Assembly (NCBI RefSeq): GCF_001543895.1
Contig: NZ_JYIJ01000019.1
Location: 806,001 to 870,000, forward strand
Reading direction: 5' to 3'
Length of the DNA stretch: 64,000 nt
Origin: Carbonactinospora thermoautotrophica
Lineage (GTDB): Bacteria > Actinomycetota > Actinomycetes > Streptomycetales > Carbonactinosporaceae
Below the pieces are notes generated by a model. The model had not been told where the DNA came from, did not search any database, and saw only the letters and a list, made by a program, of their open reading frames with translations. Of the stretch, positions 7,656-17,058 are shown one piece after another; position 1 is the stretch's first letter; each line of letters opens with the position of its first letter. The position numbers and the translations under genes are program-made.

Positions 7656-9199
7656 CTTGCGATTTAACCTGGGGGGCGCCTGTGCACGCGTCGTCCGGCG
7701 TGTCGGCGTGGCGTGAGGCGGCCACCGCCCTGATCATCTTCGAGTTCTGCTGAAGGATCTCGTTGATGGGCGGTGGCCGTGACTGCCATTGTGGACTATC
7801 CGGGCGGGTTGAGGCTGCCCGCCCCGCCCCGGCGGGACGCCCGGGCCGCGCTGGTGGCGTTCCGCCGGGGCTGGTACGGATGTCTGCGCCGGCGCCGGGA
7901 CGCGTTGTTCGAGCTCGGTGATGCGTTGCTGGGTTCGGCGGGGCCGGTGACCTCGTTGCCGCACCTGTCGTTGGAGCCGCTGTTTCGGCGTGGGCACGGC
8001 AGCCTGTATGCGGCTCTCGCCGAGGGTGATGTCGACACCGATGCGGTGCGGGACCTGCTGGCGGCGCACCGTCCGGCCGGCTGGCCGCCGGTGTTCGCGG
8101 TGGACGCCAGCACGTGGGTGCGCTGCGACGCGGAGACCAGCCCGGGCCGCGGGTTCTACTATCACCCCTCGCGGCATTCGGCGGGGCAGCCGATCGTGGC
8201 GGGCTGGTCGTATCAGTGGGTCGCCCAGTTGTCGTGGCGGCCCGACTCGTGGACCGCTCCGGTCGACGTGTGCCGCATCCATCCGCACGAGGACGCCGTC
8301 GACGTGACGGTCAGGCAGGTCACCGCGGTGGCCGAGCGACTGGCCGCCGGCGGCGTGGCGCAGCGGCCGTTGTTTGTGTTCGATGCCGGCTATGACCCGA
8401 TCGCATTGAGCGAAGGCCTGGCCGGGCAGGACGTGCAGATTTTGGTGCGGATCCGCGCTGACCGGGTCTTCTACGCCGACCCGCCACCGCGCCTCCCGGG
8501 CGTGGGTGGGCGTCCGCGGCGGCACGGCGCACGGTTCGCCTGCGCTGACCCGGCCACCTGGCCGCCGCCGACCGCCCAGTTGACCTGCCGCGACACCCAA
8601 TACGGCACGGTCACCGTGCGCGCCTGGTCCGGGCTGCACCCCAAACTCGCCGGCCGGGGCCGGCACACCGGCGCCGTCCCACCGATCGTGCCCGGCACGA
8701 TCGTGCGGGTCCAGGTGCAACGCCTGCCCACGGCGTGCGGGCGGAACAAGGCCCTGTGGCTGTGGTGGGCCGGGTCTGGCAGTGCGGACCTGGACGTGTT
8801 GTGGCGGGCGTACGTGCGCCGCTTCGACATCGAGCACACCCTGCGCTTTGTCAAGAACACCCTGGGCTGGGTCATCCCGGCGGTGCGTACCCCCGAGCAG
8901 GCCGACCGGTGGACCTGGATCATCGTGGCCGCCTACACCCAGCTACGGTTGGCCCGCACCGCCGTCGCGGACCAACGACTGCCCTGGGAACGACCACTGC
9001 CGCCGACCAAACTCACCCCGACCCGCGTCCGACGAGGTTTTCTGCGACTCCACCCCGCGATCGGCACCCCCGCCAGTCCGCCGAAACCCTCCGGACGCGG
9101 CCCCGGCCGACCCAAAGGCAGCCGAACAAGACCAGCTCAACGCCACCCCGCAATCAAGAAAACCCACACCGCTGCCAGCGGTACGGGTTAAATCGCAAG
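7656..9199 (+). mobile_element. 1544-bp DDE insertion sequence inside the IS5-family element
   Basis: Perfect 14-bp terminal repeats CTTGCGATTTAACC at 7656-7669 and, inverted, 9186-9199. The 6-bp target duplication CTTCCA is present at 7650-7655 and 9200-9205. The single gene at 7773-9191 ends inside the right repeat. This is the innermost element on the IS5 side, so it came after that element. Confidence 0.93.
7773..9191 (+). CDS. DDE transposase (NF041680-type) of the 1544-bp element
   Basis: 472-residue transposase like those annotated as NF041680 in Streptomyces. Candidate acidic residues: Asp in VFAVDASTW, Asp in LFVFDAGYD, and the DIEH segment before RFVKNTLGW. The C-terminus is Pro/Arg-rich (KPSGRGPGRPKGSRTR), as in related proteins. 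The stop codon TAA lies within the right terminal repeat. The start is the GTG at 7773; no strong ribosome site precedes it. The gene looks intact. I recognise the family by overall resemblance and am less sure of the IS superfamily. Confidence 0.85.
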   Translation: MAVTAIVDYPGGLRLPAPPRRDARAALVAFRRGWYGCLRRRRDALFELGDALLGSAGPVTSLPHLSLEPLFRRGHGSLYAALAEGDVDTDAVRDLLAAHRPAGWPPVFAVDASTWVRCDAETSPGRGFYYHPSRHSAGQPIVAGWSYQWVAQLSWRPDSWTAPVDVCRIHPHEDAVDVTVRQVTAVAERLAAGGVAQRPLFVFDAGYDPIALSEGLAGQDVQILVRIRADRVFYADPPPRLPGVGGRPRRHGARFACADPATWPPPTAQLTCRDTQYGTVTVRAWSGLHPKLAGRGRHTGAVPPIVPGTIVRVQVQRLPTACGRNKALWLWWAGSGSADLDVLWRAYVRRFDIEHTLRFVKNTLGWVIPAVRTPEQADRWTWIIVAAYTQLRLARTAVADQRLPWERPLPPTKLTPTRVRRGFLRLHPAIGTPASPPKPSGRGPGRPKGSRTRPAQRHPAIKKTHTAASGTG

Positions 9200-9913
9200 C
9201 TTCCAACACTTCATCCTCGCCAGGGTGTGCTCGATCCGAGCCCGGACGCTGCGATGGACCGCGTTGAGCTCCTCCTGCCACTCCGGCAGGGGCGTGCCGT
9301 CCCGGGGCCTACGGTAGGGGATGATCACGCCCGGGTTGCCCTGATAGCCCCCGTCGGCCATGACAGGCCTGCCAGCCAGGACCTGGTCAATGCCGGACTC
9401 GCGGTAGGCCCGGCAGTCGTTGCGGTTGCCCGGCTGGGGGTCCCCGACGGCGACGACCAGGCGGGTGTCGGCGTCGATCGCGACCTGGAGGTTGGTCGAG
9501 TACCGGTAGTTCTTGCTGCGCTCCGCCAGGCGGCGATCCCGGGTGGGCACCAGGGTGCCGTCCACGATGCACACCTGATCGACGCTGCGGCGCCGGGCCG
9601 GGGCCAGGGCCAGCAGCGGCCCCACCGTCTCCACGACCCGGTGCGCCGCGGCATGGGAGATCCCGAACAGCGGGCCGACCTGCCGCAACGTCAGGTTCGT
9701 GCGCCAGTACACCGCGACCAGCAACACCCGATCCGCCAGACACAATCGCCACGGCCGGCAGGCGCGACCGTCGGCGATCCTGTCCCCGCCCCGCTCGGCC
9801 ACGGTACGCACCAGCTTGCGGAACTGCCGGGGTGTCAACCCGGTGAACGGAGTGATCCACCCCGCCTGAGCAGCAGAGATCACCTGACCCATACCCCGAC
9901 CAACGGCCGACAC
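9188..9913 (-). pseudogene. IS5-family transposase, N-terminal fragment
   Basis: 241-codon frame with an N-terminal helix-turn-helix region (LTLRQVGPLFGISHAAAHRVVE) and the first two DDE acidic residues, in CIVDGTLVPT and MADGGYQGNPG. It reads IEHTLARMKCWK and then runs into the inserted element (LAI and stop). The missing 30 residues are at 7560-7655. The transposase is inactive unless the insert excises precisely. Confidence 0.9.
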
Positions 9914-9922
9914 CGCCCCGAG

Positions 9923-10705
9923 TTACGAGACAACCTTTAGCGCGGTCCGGGCCTCCGCCGCCGTCGCGTACCGGTCTTCCGGCCGGTACGCCAGTAGCCG
10001 GGCCACGACCGCACGGATCGGCTCGGGGAACCCGGCGAGCGCAGCCCACCCCGGATCGGCGGACAGTTGGTCGGCGAGGTCGCGTGGCGGCTGCTGACCG
10101 GTGAGCATCTGGCAGGCCACGACGCCGGCCGAGAACAGGTCCTGGGTAGGTTCGGGGTCGGCCCCGAGCAAGCGCTCGGGGGAGAGATAACCGGGGGTGC
10201 CCACGATGAAGCGCAGATCGGTCAGGCGCGGCTCGTCCCGGGCGACGGCGATCCCGAAGTCGGACAGCCGCAGGTGGGGCCGCCCGGTGCCGGTCGCCTC
10301 CAGCAGGAGATTCGCGGGCTTGATGTCGCGGTGGACGAAGCCCGCGCGGTGTACCACGTCGAGCGCCTGGAAAAGCTGGTCGAGCAGGATCGCGGTGAAC
10401 GACAGCGGCAGCGGGCCGTGCGCGCGGATCAGGTCGGCGACCGAACCGCCCCGCACCAGGCCCATGGTGAACAGCACCTTGTCGTCCTCGGCGGCCCAGC
10501 CGATCGGTGCGAGGATGTGCGGGTGCTCGAACCGCAGCGCCTGTTCACGTACGAACCGGAGCAGCGCGGTCGCGTCCCGCTGCTGCAGGATCTTGGCGGC
10601 GACGTACTCGCGCCGCTTCCGGTCCCACACGCGCCACACCGCGCCGGCGCCGCCATGGCCCAGGGGGTCCACCAGCTCGTACCGGCCCGCGAAAACCTCA
10701 CCCAC
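9923..10705 (-). pseudogene. serine/threonine kinase, N-terminal fragment (cut by IS elements)
   Basis: Carries nearly the whole kinase domain: Gly-rich loop GHGGAGAVWRVWD, catalytic Lys in YVAAKIL, HRDIKPANLL, DFGIAV and the APE-like SPERLL. Native coding stops at CTA (Leu, 9938-9940). The last five codons and the TGA come from the IS5-type terminal repeat. It therefore still encodes a complete-looking soluble catalytic domain of about 260 residues without its membrane anchor. The start is the GTG at 10705. Intact relatives in Streptomyces continue with the IGPLP motif found here at 4658-5095. Confidence 0.9.
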
Positions 10706-10768
10706 GAGTCCAGAACTTTGCCAAACCGGGGGTCCGTCGCGCGACCCCGCGTGGCAGGAGCTCTCCGG

Positions 10769-10799
10769 TTCGCGACGTCCGGGTCGAGCCAGCTAACCT
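10769..10799 (+). promoter_or_regulatory. putative promoter of tRNA-Ala
   Basis: TTCGCG (10769-10774) and TAACCT (10794-10799) are 19 bases apart, and the tRNA begins 13 bases later. The same -10 hexamer precedes tRNA-Ile. The -35 match is weak. Confidence 0.38.
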
Positions 10800-10812
10800 G
10801 GAACACACTCAA

Positions 10813-10885
10813 GGGGCTGTAGCTCAGTTGGCAGAGCGACTGCTTTGCAAGCAGTAGGCCAGGGGTTCGAGTCCCCTCAGCTCCA
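10813..10885 (+). tRNA. tRNA-Ala (TGC)
   Basis: 73-nt cloverleaf. Acceptor GGGGCTG (10813-10819) pairs with CAGCTCC (10878-10884) with one G-T pair. Anticodon stem ACTGC / GCAGT, anticodon TGC at 10846-10848. CCA is not encoded. Confidence 0.97.
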
Positions 10886-11179
10886 CACGGGCATCGGCCC
10901 AGGCCAGGGGCGGGATCCCCAGGCCTGGGCCGGTCGCGTTCCGTTGCCTGTCCGCCCTCGGTGACCGGCTGGCCGATCCCAGTGCCGCATGGGTGCGCCG
11001 GTGCCTCCGGCGCCCGGCTTGCCTCAGGTTCTCCCGCGTCAGGGCCGAATTGACGCCAGGCTGGGGCGAACGCGTACCGCGGGTGCCAGGGCTACCGGGT
11101 GTATTGACATCCCTGAAAGGTGTATATCGGAATAAATTGGGCAATTTGGGTTCGTTGGGATGGGATCGGAGGTGGTCAT

Positions 11180-11401
11180 ATGTTGATCAAGGCCCTGCGG
11201 GACTTGGGCGTCAGCAGTGATCTGTCCTACATGGCAGCCATGGGGTCCATCTTGTTGGCTGTCATCTCATGGGCGGCATCCAAGCGGGCGCAGGATCGGG
11301 CGACCGCTGAACGATGGGGAATATTCATGGGACTCTGGGCGCCCACTTTCATGGGAATCGGCAACGCGCTCAAGATAGAGGAGATGAGCCGCGAGAAGTG
11401 A
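11180..11401 (+). CDS. conserved small membrane protein, function unknown
   Basis: 73 residues from the ATG at 11180, preceded by GGAGGTGG. One hydrophobic segment (YMAAMGSILLAVISWAAS), a charged KRAQDRATAER stretch, then a second weaker one (FMGLWAPTFMGIGNAL). Similar short proteins with LSYxAA and a GLWxPTF motif occur in Streptomyces, but I know no function. It lies about 300 bp after tRNA-Ala, with no operon partner. Confidence 0.7.
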   Translation: MLIKALRDLGVSSDLSYMAAMGSILLAVISWAASKRAQDRATAERWGIFMGLWAPTFMGIGNALKIEEMSREK

Positions 11402-12297
11402 GGGACAGACCGCAGCGGCGATGACGGCGTGGACAGGCGGTACGGGGCTGCTCCGTGGTGGAAATCCGGCGTGAAAACCGTGCCCACCTGATCCTGTGTC
11501 CCCGCGCGGCCGGGCGAAGCCGCGGGCGGCGCCGGTGGGGCGACCTCCGCGAGTTCCTCCAGTCCCGCCGCGTACCGTCCGTGCGGCACCCGAACCGGCT
11601 GGGCCAGCGCTGTCGGGCGCCGCTCGCCGAGGCCGGATTCCGGTCGAAGGCGCGCCGGGAGGCGGGAAGCATATCGGCCGCGATCCCATCCACGCGGTGA
11701 GCACGCGCTGACCGATCTCGGTGACCAGCGCTCGGCAGGTGCCGACCAGGTTGGCCCGCTACGGCAGGTCACCGAGTCGCCGGGTACCACATGGACGGCT
11801 GCTTTCCGCACGTGTGCCGGGCGCTCGTCCGGGACGTGATCGCCGGACGAGGAGCACCGACAGGGACACGATGTCCAGGTGGCTTCAACACGGCGCCGAG
11901 CCTCGACCCGGGATCTCTGGCCGGCTGCGAGCGCTCCTGGAGGGATCCTTCCCGGATGTGGTCGACCACGTCGGCCGGGGCTTCTTCCCCGGCGTGCTCC
12001 CTCCCTCGCGGGGCCCGGCGGTGAACCGGTCGTCCCGGGCGAAGCCATAGGCGGGCTGCTCCGGCACACCCCAGGATCGCGACGAGCGGCAGACGCAGGC
12101 GCTGGGGGAGAACGCCCGCAGGTGCACGAGCACCGGGGCGAGCCCGACGGCGACGACCTTCCTGCGCCTCGGGACGCGACGACTACATGCCGAAGCCGGC
12201 GTTCGACCCCGCCTGACCGCGGAGCCGGGCGTGCCGTGCTGACCCGCGCGAACCGGTGCCCCGGCGAAGTCCGCCGAGGCGCCGCGAATCGGGCGGG
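11402..12297. other. about 900 bp without a recognisable gene
   Basis: Several overlapping open frames occur on both strands, but they look like GC-rich shadows. A minus-strand frame near 11530-11680 has a protein-like stretch (RVPHGRYAAGLEELAEVA) that runs into stops and shifts, so a decayed gene is possible. I see no IS ends, tRNA or strong hairpin. Confidence 0.4.
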
Positions 12298-12975
12298 TCA
12301 GGTGGTCCGGCGTTGCTGGGACCGGGCCGCCTCGGCGGCCTGCTCGGCCGTGTCGGCCAGCGCCTCGTCGGGGCTGGCGCCACCGGCGTCGGTGGACACG
12401 GTGGTTTGCGTCGAGGTGGTCTCCCGGCGGCTGGCCCAAACCTCACCGGACTCACCGCCGCGGCCCGGCTCGGTGAGGGTGGGCCCGCTCGACCGGGCGG
12501 TCGGGCCGACGCTGGACTCCGGGCCGGTCTGCTCCCGGATCCAGTCCGGGCTGACCTGGCGCCGCCACCAGGCCCAGACCGCGGCCGCGACCCCAGCCAG
12601 GCCGACGATGAAGAACATCTTCCGCATCCGATGGCGCGGCTTCTTCCGGATGCGCTCCAGGTCGGAGGCGGTCACCTCTCCCTTCAGGGCGGCGAAGGCG
12701 GCGCTCCCGCGTTCCTTGGCGGCGTGCCGCACCGGCTGGCTCGCGGTGATCGCGCCGCTCACCGCCTCGCCGATGCGTGGGATGATGTCCTCTTGGACGC
12801 GCTCGCGGGCCTCGCTCATCTTCTCCCGCGCGCTCTCCAGACGCGGCGCGGTCCAGTCGCGTACGTTCTCGGTCTTCGTCTTCTTGGCGACGCTCTCCCG
12901 AGTGGTGGCCACCCGAGGCGCAAGGCGTTCCATGGTCTTGGCGGCCTTGTCACGCGCGGCGTGTAGGGGGGACAC
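12298..12975 (-). CDS. DUF5324 family membrane protein
   Basis: 225 residues. The N-terminal half is a long charged amphipathic region rich in Ala, Lys, Arg and Glu (RDKAAKTMERLAPRV..., AREKMSEARERV). One transmembrane segment follows at about residues 120-135 (MFFIVGLAGVAAAVWAWW), then an acidic, Ser/Thr-rich tail. This is the layout of the DUF5324 family found near crgA and ppiA in Streptomyces. A cell-wall role is often guessed from position, but no activity is established. The start is the ATG at 12975; the gene is divergent from ppiA. Confidence 0.8.
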   Translation of the reverse strand: MSPLHAARDKAAKTMERLAPRVATTRESVAKKTKTENVRDWTAPRLESAREKMSEARERVQEDIIPRIGEAVSGAITASQPVRHAAKERGSAAFAALKGEVTASDLERIRKKPRHRMRKMFFIVGLAGVAAAVWAWWRRQVSPDWIREQTGPESSVGPTARSSGPTLTEPGRGGESGEVWASRRETTSTQTTVSTDAGGASPDEALADTAEQAAEAARSQQRRTT

Positions 12976-13184
12976 TGCTTACCTCCTTGCGTCGGTGGCT
13001 GTTCGACTTCCACGTCCTTCCCAATGGGCTGTTGTTCATGCCTCCGGCCGGATCACCCGTGGCCCGGGCGAAGATCGACGGCCAGGACGTGCGGGCGGCG
13101 CTCGTGTGATGGCCGTATCGTCGTCATGCGAGGATGCGGGGGACAGGCCAGTCTTCTGGCAAGCAGGACGTAGGAAGGCTCATC

Positions 13185-13715
13185 GTGGCTGAAGAGCTGT
13201 ACGCCACCTTGAAGACCAGCATGGGGACCATCGAGGTCAAGCTGTTCCCCCACCACGCGCCGGAGACCGTGCGGAATTTTGTGGAGCTGGCCGAGGGCAA
13301 GCGCGAGTGGACCGATCCGCGCACCGGCAAGCCGTCGACTGCGCGGCTTTACGACGGCACGATCTTCCACCGGGTGATCGCGAACTTCATGATTCAGGGC
13401 GGCGACCCGCTGGGGACCGGCACGGGTGGCCCGGGCTACCGGTTCTCAGACGAGTTCCACCCCGAGCTGCGGTTCGACCGTCCGTACCTGCTGGCGATGG
13501 CGAACGCGGGCCCGAACACCAACGGCTCGCAGTTCTTCATCACGGTTGTGCCGACCGAGTGGCTCAACATGAGGCACACCATCTTCGGCGAGGTGGTCGA
13601 CCCGGCCAGCCGGGAGATCGTGAAGCGGATCAGCGAGACACCGACCGGACGGAACGACCGGCCGCTGGAAGACGTTGTGTTGGAGACCGTGGCGATCGAG
13701 CGCCGGCCCGCCTGA
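13185..13715 (+). CDS. ppiA: peptidyl-prolyl cis-trans isomerase (cyclophilin)
   Basis: 176-residue cytoplasmic cyclophilin, which isomerises X-Pro peptide bonds during folding. Core motifs: [15 protein letters not shown] (catalytic Arg in FHRV), [23 protein letters not shown] and [11 protein letters not shown] at 13185 follows TAGGAAGG. An insertion after FVELAEGK ([14 protein letters not shown]) is typical of actinobacterial members. The rhomboid gene lies 40 bp downstream on the same strand, matching the conserved ppiA-rhomboid-crgA order. Confidence 0.95.
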   Translation: MAEELYATLKTSMGTIEVKLFPHHAPETVRNFVELAEGKREWTDPRTGKPSTARLYDGTIFHRVIANFMIQGGDPLGTGTGGPGYRFSDEFHPELRFDRPYLLAMANAGPNTNGSQFFITVVPTEWLNMRHTIFGEVVDPASREIVKRISETPTGRNDRPLEDVVLETVAIERRPA

Positions 13716-13755
13716 CCGAGGCGCGCCGGCGTGGAACAGGATTGCGCGCTTGACG

Positions 13756-14649
13756 ATGCCTGAGGACGGACAGGGCCCGAATGAGACGACCGGGCCGGCG
13801 GGGGCGGCGACGCTGGTCTGCTACCGGCATCCTGATCGCGAGACATACATCCGGTGCGCGCGCTGTGAGCGTCCGGTGTGCCCGGAGTGCATGATCAGCG
13901 CAGCGGTCGGCTTCCAGTGCCCGGAGTGCGTACGGGAGGGCAGCCGGGAGGTGAGGCAGGCGCGCACCGTCTTCGGCGGGGCGGTGCAGGCGGACACCAC
14001 CGTCGTCACCAAGATCCTGATCGTGATCAACGTGCTCGTCTTCGGGCTCGTGCTGATCGTGGGCGACCCGCTGGTCAACCGGCTCATGCTGCTGGGGAAG
14101 TCCGGGTTCGTGCCCGGCACCTGGGAGCCTGGCGGGGTCGCGTACGGTGAGTGGTGGCGGCTGGTCACCGCCGCGTTCTTGCATCAGCAGCTCTTCCACG
14201 TCCTGGTCAACATGTGGGCACTGTGGGTCCTCGGGCCGACCGTCGAGGCGTGGCTGGGCCGGCTGCGGTTCGTCGTGCTCTACTTGCTGGCCGCACTGGG
14301 CGGGGCGGCGGCCTCGTATGCCTTCAACCCGCCCACCAGCGGGGCCCTCGGCGCGTCCGGCGCGATCTTCGGCCTGATGGGCGCGCTCCTCGTCATGGCC
14401 CGCCGGCTGAGGTACGACCTGCGGGGCCTGTTGGTCCTGCTCGCGATCAACCTGGCGTTCCCGTTCCTGTTCGCGCACATCGACTGGAAGGCCCACCTTG
14501 GGGGCTTGGTGGTAGGGCTCGCTCTGGGCGCCGGCTACGCGTACGCGCCGCGTGGCCGGCAGGGTCTGGCGCATGCGCTCGCGGCCGGTGGCGTGTTCCT
14601 GCTCTGCGTGGCGGTCGTCGTGGCGCGGACACTCCAGCTGAACGGGTGA
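13756..14649 (+). CDS. rhomboid family intramembrane serine protease with N-terminal zinc-finger
   Basis: 297 residues. A Cys/His-rich N-terminus (CYRHPDRETYIRCARC, CPEC twice) forms a B-box-like zinc site, common in actinobacterial rhomboids. About six membrane segments follow. The catalytic Ser is in GASGAIFG and the catalytic His in KAHLGG; the conserved HxxxN is HVLVN in the second helix. It should cleave membrane proteins within the bilayer; the substrate is unknown. ATG at 13756 chosen; the frame is open upstream. Confidence 0.92.
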   Translation: MPEDGQGPNETTGPAGAATLVCYRHPDRETYIRCARCERPVCPECMISAAVGFQCPECVREGSREVRQARTVFGGAVQADTTVVTKILIVINVLVFGLVLIVGDPLVNRLMLLGKSGFVPGTWEPGGVAYGEWWRLVTAAFLHQQLFHVLVNMWALWVLGPTVEAWLGRLRFVVLYLLAALGGAAASYAFNPPTSGALGASGAIFGLMGALLVMARRLRYDLRGLLVLLAINLAFPFLFAHIDWKAHLGGLVVGLALGAGYAYAPRGRQGLAHALAAGGVFLLCVAVVVARTLQLNG

Positions 14650-14712
14650 TTTCCCGCCGGTACGGCCTACGATGGACATCGAGTTACCCACCAGTAGGAA
14701 AGGCGGGCTGCC

Positions 14713-15861
14713 ATGCGCGATGCGGTGATCGCCGCGGCGGTACGTACTCCGGTCGGCAAGCGCGACGGCGGGTTGTCCGGGATCCATCCCGTCGACCTGT
14801 CCGCGCACGTGCTCGACGCCCTGGTCCAGCGCACCGGCCTGGATCCCGCGCTGGTCGACGACGTGATCTGGGGCTGCGTCAGCCAGACCGGCGAGCAGGC
14901 GGTGAACATCGCCCGTAACGCGGTGCTCGCCGCTGGCTGGCCCGAGGACGTGCCAGGCGTGACCATCGACCGGCAGTGCGGGTCATCTCAGCAGGCGCTG
15001 CACTTCGCCGCCGCCGGGGTGCTCTCCGGTCAGTACGACGTGGCCGTCGCCGGCGGGGTCGAGTCGATGAGCCGGGTGCCGATGCTGTGCACGATCACCC
15101 AAGGGCCGGGAGCGCCCTTCGGGCCGCGGATGACCGCCCGGTACGAGAATTGGACGTTCAACCAGGGGCTGTCCGCCGAGTTGATCGCCGAGCGGTGGAA
15201 CATCAGCCGGGCCGAGGCGGACGAGATCTCCTTGGAGTCGCACGCGCGGGCGGCGCGGGCGATCGACGAGGGCGCCTTCGCCGAGGAGATCGTGCCCGTC
15301 GAGGATGTGTCGGTGGACGAGGGCGTGCGCCGCGACACCAGCCTGGAGAAGCTGGCCGGGCTCAAGCCCGTGTTCCGGGAGGACGGTCTGGTCACGGCCG
15401 GCAACTCCTCCCAGATCTCCGATGGCGCGGCCGCGCTGCTCGTTACCACGAGCGAGAAGGCGCGGGCCCTGGGACTCACCCCGCTCGCTCGCGTCCACAC
15501 CTGCGTGATGGCCGGCACCGACCCGATCCTCATGCTCACCGGGCCGATCCCGGCGACCCGCAAGGCGCTCAAGCGCGCCGGCCTGGGCTTGGCCGACATC
15601 GGCGCGTTCGAGGTGAACGAGGCGTTCGCCACCGTGATCGCCGCCTGGCGGCGGGAGATCGGCCAAGAGGGCGACCTGGACTACGCCAAGGTCAACCCGC
15701 TCGGCGGCGCGATCGCGCTCGGCCATCCGCTGGGCGCCTCCGGGGCACGGATCGCGACCACCCTCGTCCACCACATGCGGCGCAACGGCATCCGGTACGG
15801 CCTGCAGACGATGTGCGAGGGCGGCGGCATGGCCAACGCGACGGTCTTCGAGCTGTTGTGA
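14713..15861 (+). CDS. acetyl-CoA C-acyltransferase (thiolase)
   Basis: 382-residue thiolase that cleaves or forms beta-ketoacyl-CoA with CoA. The acyl-carrying Cys is in DRQCGSSQ, the His in GHPLGASG, and the second Cys in TMCEGGGMA. The start is the ATG at 14713. Whether it serves beta-oxidation or synthesis cannot be told; no partner dehydrogenase or hydratase lies next to it. Full length for the family. Confidence 0.95.
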   Translation: MRDAVIAAAVRTPVGKRDGGLSGIHPVDLSAHVLDALVQRTGLDPALVDDVIWGCVSQTGEQAVNIARNAVLAAGWPEDVPGVTIDRQCGSSQQALHFAAAGVLSGQYDVAVAGGVESMSRVPMLCTITQGPGAPFGPRMTARYENWTFNQGLSAELIAERWNISRAEADEISLESHARAARAIDEGAFAEEIVPVEDVSVDEGVRRDTSLEKLAGLKPVFREDGLVTAGNSSQISDGAAALLVTTSEKARALGLTPLARVHTCVMAGTDPILMLTGPIPATRKALKRAGLGLADIGAFEVNEAFATVIAAWRREIGQEGDLDYAKVNPLGGAIALGHPLGASGARIATTLVHHMRRNGIRYGLQTMCEGGGMANATVFELL

Positions 15862-15898
15862 TGGCGAGCGGCTGCGCACTGCCGCGGGCGGTCCAGTC

Positions 15899-16147
15899 TC
15901 ACCGCCACTGGGTTGCGACGACGAACCCGGCGGCGATCAGCGCGAAGCCGATCGCGATGTTCCAGTTGCCGATGTCACCGATCGGGTACTCGGCACCGGT
16001 CACGTAGAAGGTCACGATCCACAACAGCCCGATCAGGAACAGGGCCAGCATGACCGGCGCGACCCAGGCCCGGCTGTGAAGTTTCGCCGGCGACTTCGTG
16101 GGGGGTGGCGTGAACGCGACCTTCCGACGAACGCGAGATTTGGGCAC
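15899..16147 (-). CDS. crgA: cell division protein CrgA
   Basis: 82-residue membrane protein with two transmembrane segments ([21 protein letters not shown] and [21 protein letters not shown]) after a basic N-terminus. CrgA helps control septum placement in actinobacteria by interacting with FtsZ and division proteins. The start is GTG at 16147, 6 bases after AGGAG; the frame extends much further upstream, but that part is not protein-like. Divergent from the DUF881 gene, as in relatives. Confidence 0.95.
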   Translation of the reverse strand: MPKSRVRRKVAFTPPPTKSPAKLHSRAWVAPVMLALFLIGLLWIVTFYVTGAEYPIGDIGNWNIAIGFALIAAGFVVATQWR

Positions 16148-16291
16148 GTAATTCTCCTGTGTGCGCTGCCATGGGGGCCGCAGTCGAAAAGCGGCGGTCC
16201 TGACTGCCTGTTGCCAGAGCCGGGCGCGGTTCCCGGTTGTTGGATAGCGTAGTCGTAATGCCCGATGCGGTAGAGACCCCGGAGGTGCGGC

Positions 16292-17050
16292 GTGCGGCGA
16301 CTGGCGAAACCACGTCAGCCGTCCGTGTGGCGCTTGATCGCACCGATCGTCGGGTTGATCGGCGGGCTGTTGATCGCGGCCTCCGCGGAGAGCGCGCGCG
16401 GCACCGACCTGCGGGCCGGGCGCCTCACCGAGCTGTCGGAGCTGATCCGCGAGGCCAGCCAGCGGAATCAGCAGCTCGAGCGGCGGGTCGTCGACCTGGG
16501 CAGGCAGGTCGAGGCGTTGAGCGAGGATCGGGCGCGGCACGACGAGCAGGTGTCCCGGGCGCACCATGACGTGGACCGTCTCCAGGGCCCGGCCGGGCTC
16601 CTGCCGGTCAGCGGGCCCGCGGTCACCGTGACGCTCGACGACGCGCCGCCCGGCGCCATCAACAAGCGCATCCCGGGCTTGCCCGAGCCGCAGCCGGACT
16701 TCCTCGTGGTGCACCAGCAGGACGTCCAGGCGGTGGTGAACGCGCTGTGGGCGGGCGGGGCTCAGGCGATCCAGGTGATGGACCAGCGGCTGATCTCCCT
16801 CAGCGCGGTCCGCTGCGTCGGCAACACGCTTATCCTGCGGGGGCGGGTGTATTCTCCGCCGTACAAGATCACCGCCGTCGGTGACCCGGACCGGTTGCGG
16901 GCCGCCTTGGAGGCGTCCGAGCCGTTGCGGATCTATCGGGAGTACGTTAGGGCCTACGGTTTGGGTTACCAGGTCGACGAACGATCTTCGGCGACGATCC
17001 CTGGCTACCAGGGGTCGCTCGACCTCAAGTACGCACGGGTTCCGGAGTAG
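16292..17050 (+). CDS. DUF881 family protein
   Basis: 252 residues: one N-terminal membrane segment ([18 protein letters not shown]), a coiled-coil stretch ([19 protein letters not shown]), then the conserved DUF881 domain with VTLDDAPPG and [22 protein letters not shown] at 16292 follows GGAGG. The family is found beside crgA and sortase genes in actinobacteria and is predicted to act outside the membrane; the function is unknown. It is 8 bp before the sortase gene, so probably co-transcribed. Confidence 0.9.
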   Translation: MRRLAKPRQPSVWRLIAPIVGLIGGLLIAASAESARGTDLRAGRLTELSELIREASQRNQQLERRVVDLGRQVEALSEDRARHDEQVSRAHHDVDRLQGPAGLLPVSGPAVTVTLDDAPPGAINKRIPGLPEPQPDFLVVHQQDVQAVVNALWAGGAQAIQVMDQRLISLSAVRCVGNTLILRGRVYSPPYKITAVGDPDRLRAALEASEPLRIYREYVRAYGLGYQVDERSSATIPGYQGSLDLKYARVPE

Positions 17051-17058
17051 AGACAGCA

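Larger units (their letters stand above)
7500..9937 (-). mobile_element. IS5-family element, interrupted by another IS
   Basis: Imperfect terminal repeats AAGGCTGTCACGTAACT (7500-7516) and, on the minus strand from 9937, AAGGTTGTCTCGTAACT: 15 of 17 match. Flanked by TA on both sides (7498-7499 and 9938-9939), within the CTAG target copy of the IS982 element, so it arrived after that element. A TA duplication fits the IS427-like part of IS5. Without the inserted DDE element it would be about 890 bp. Confidence 0.85.
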
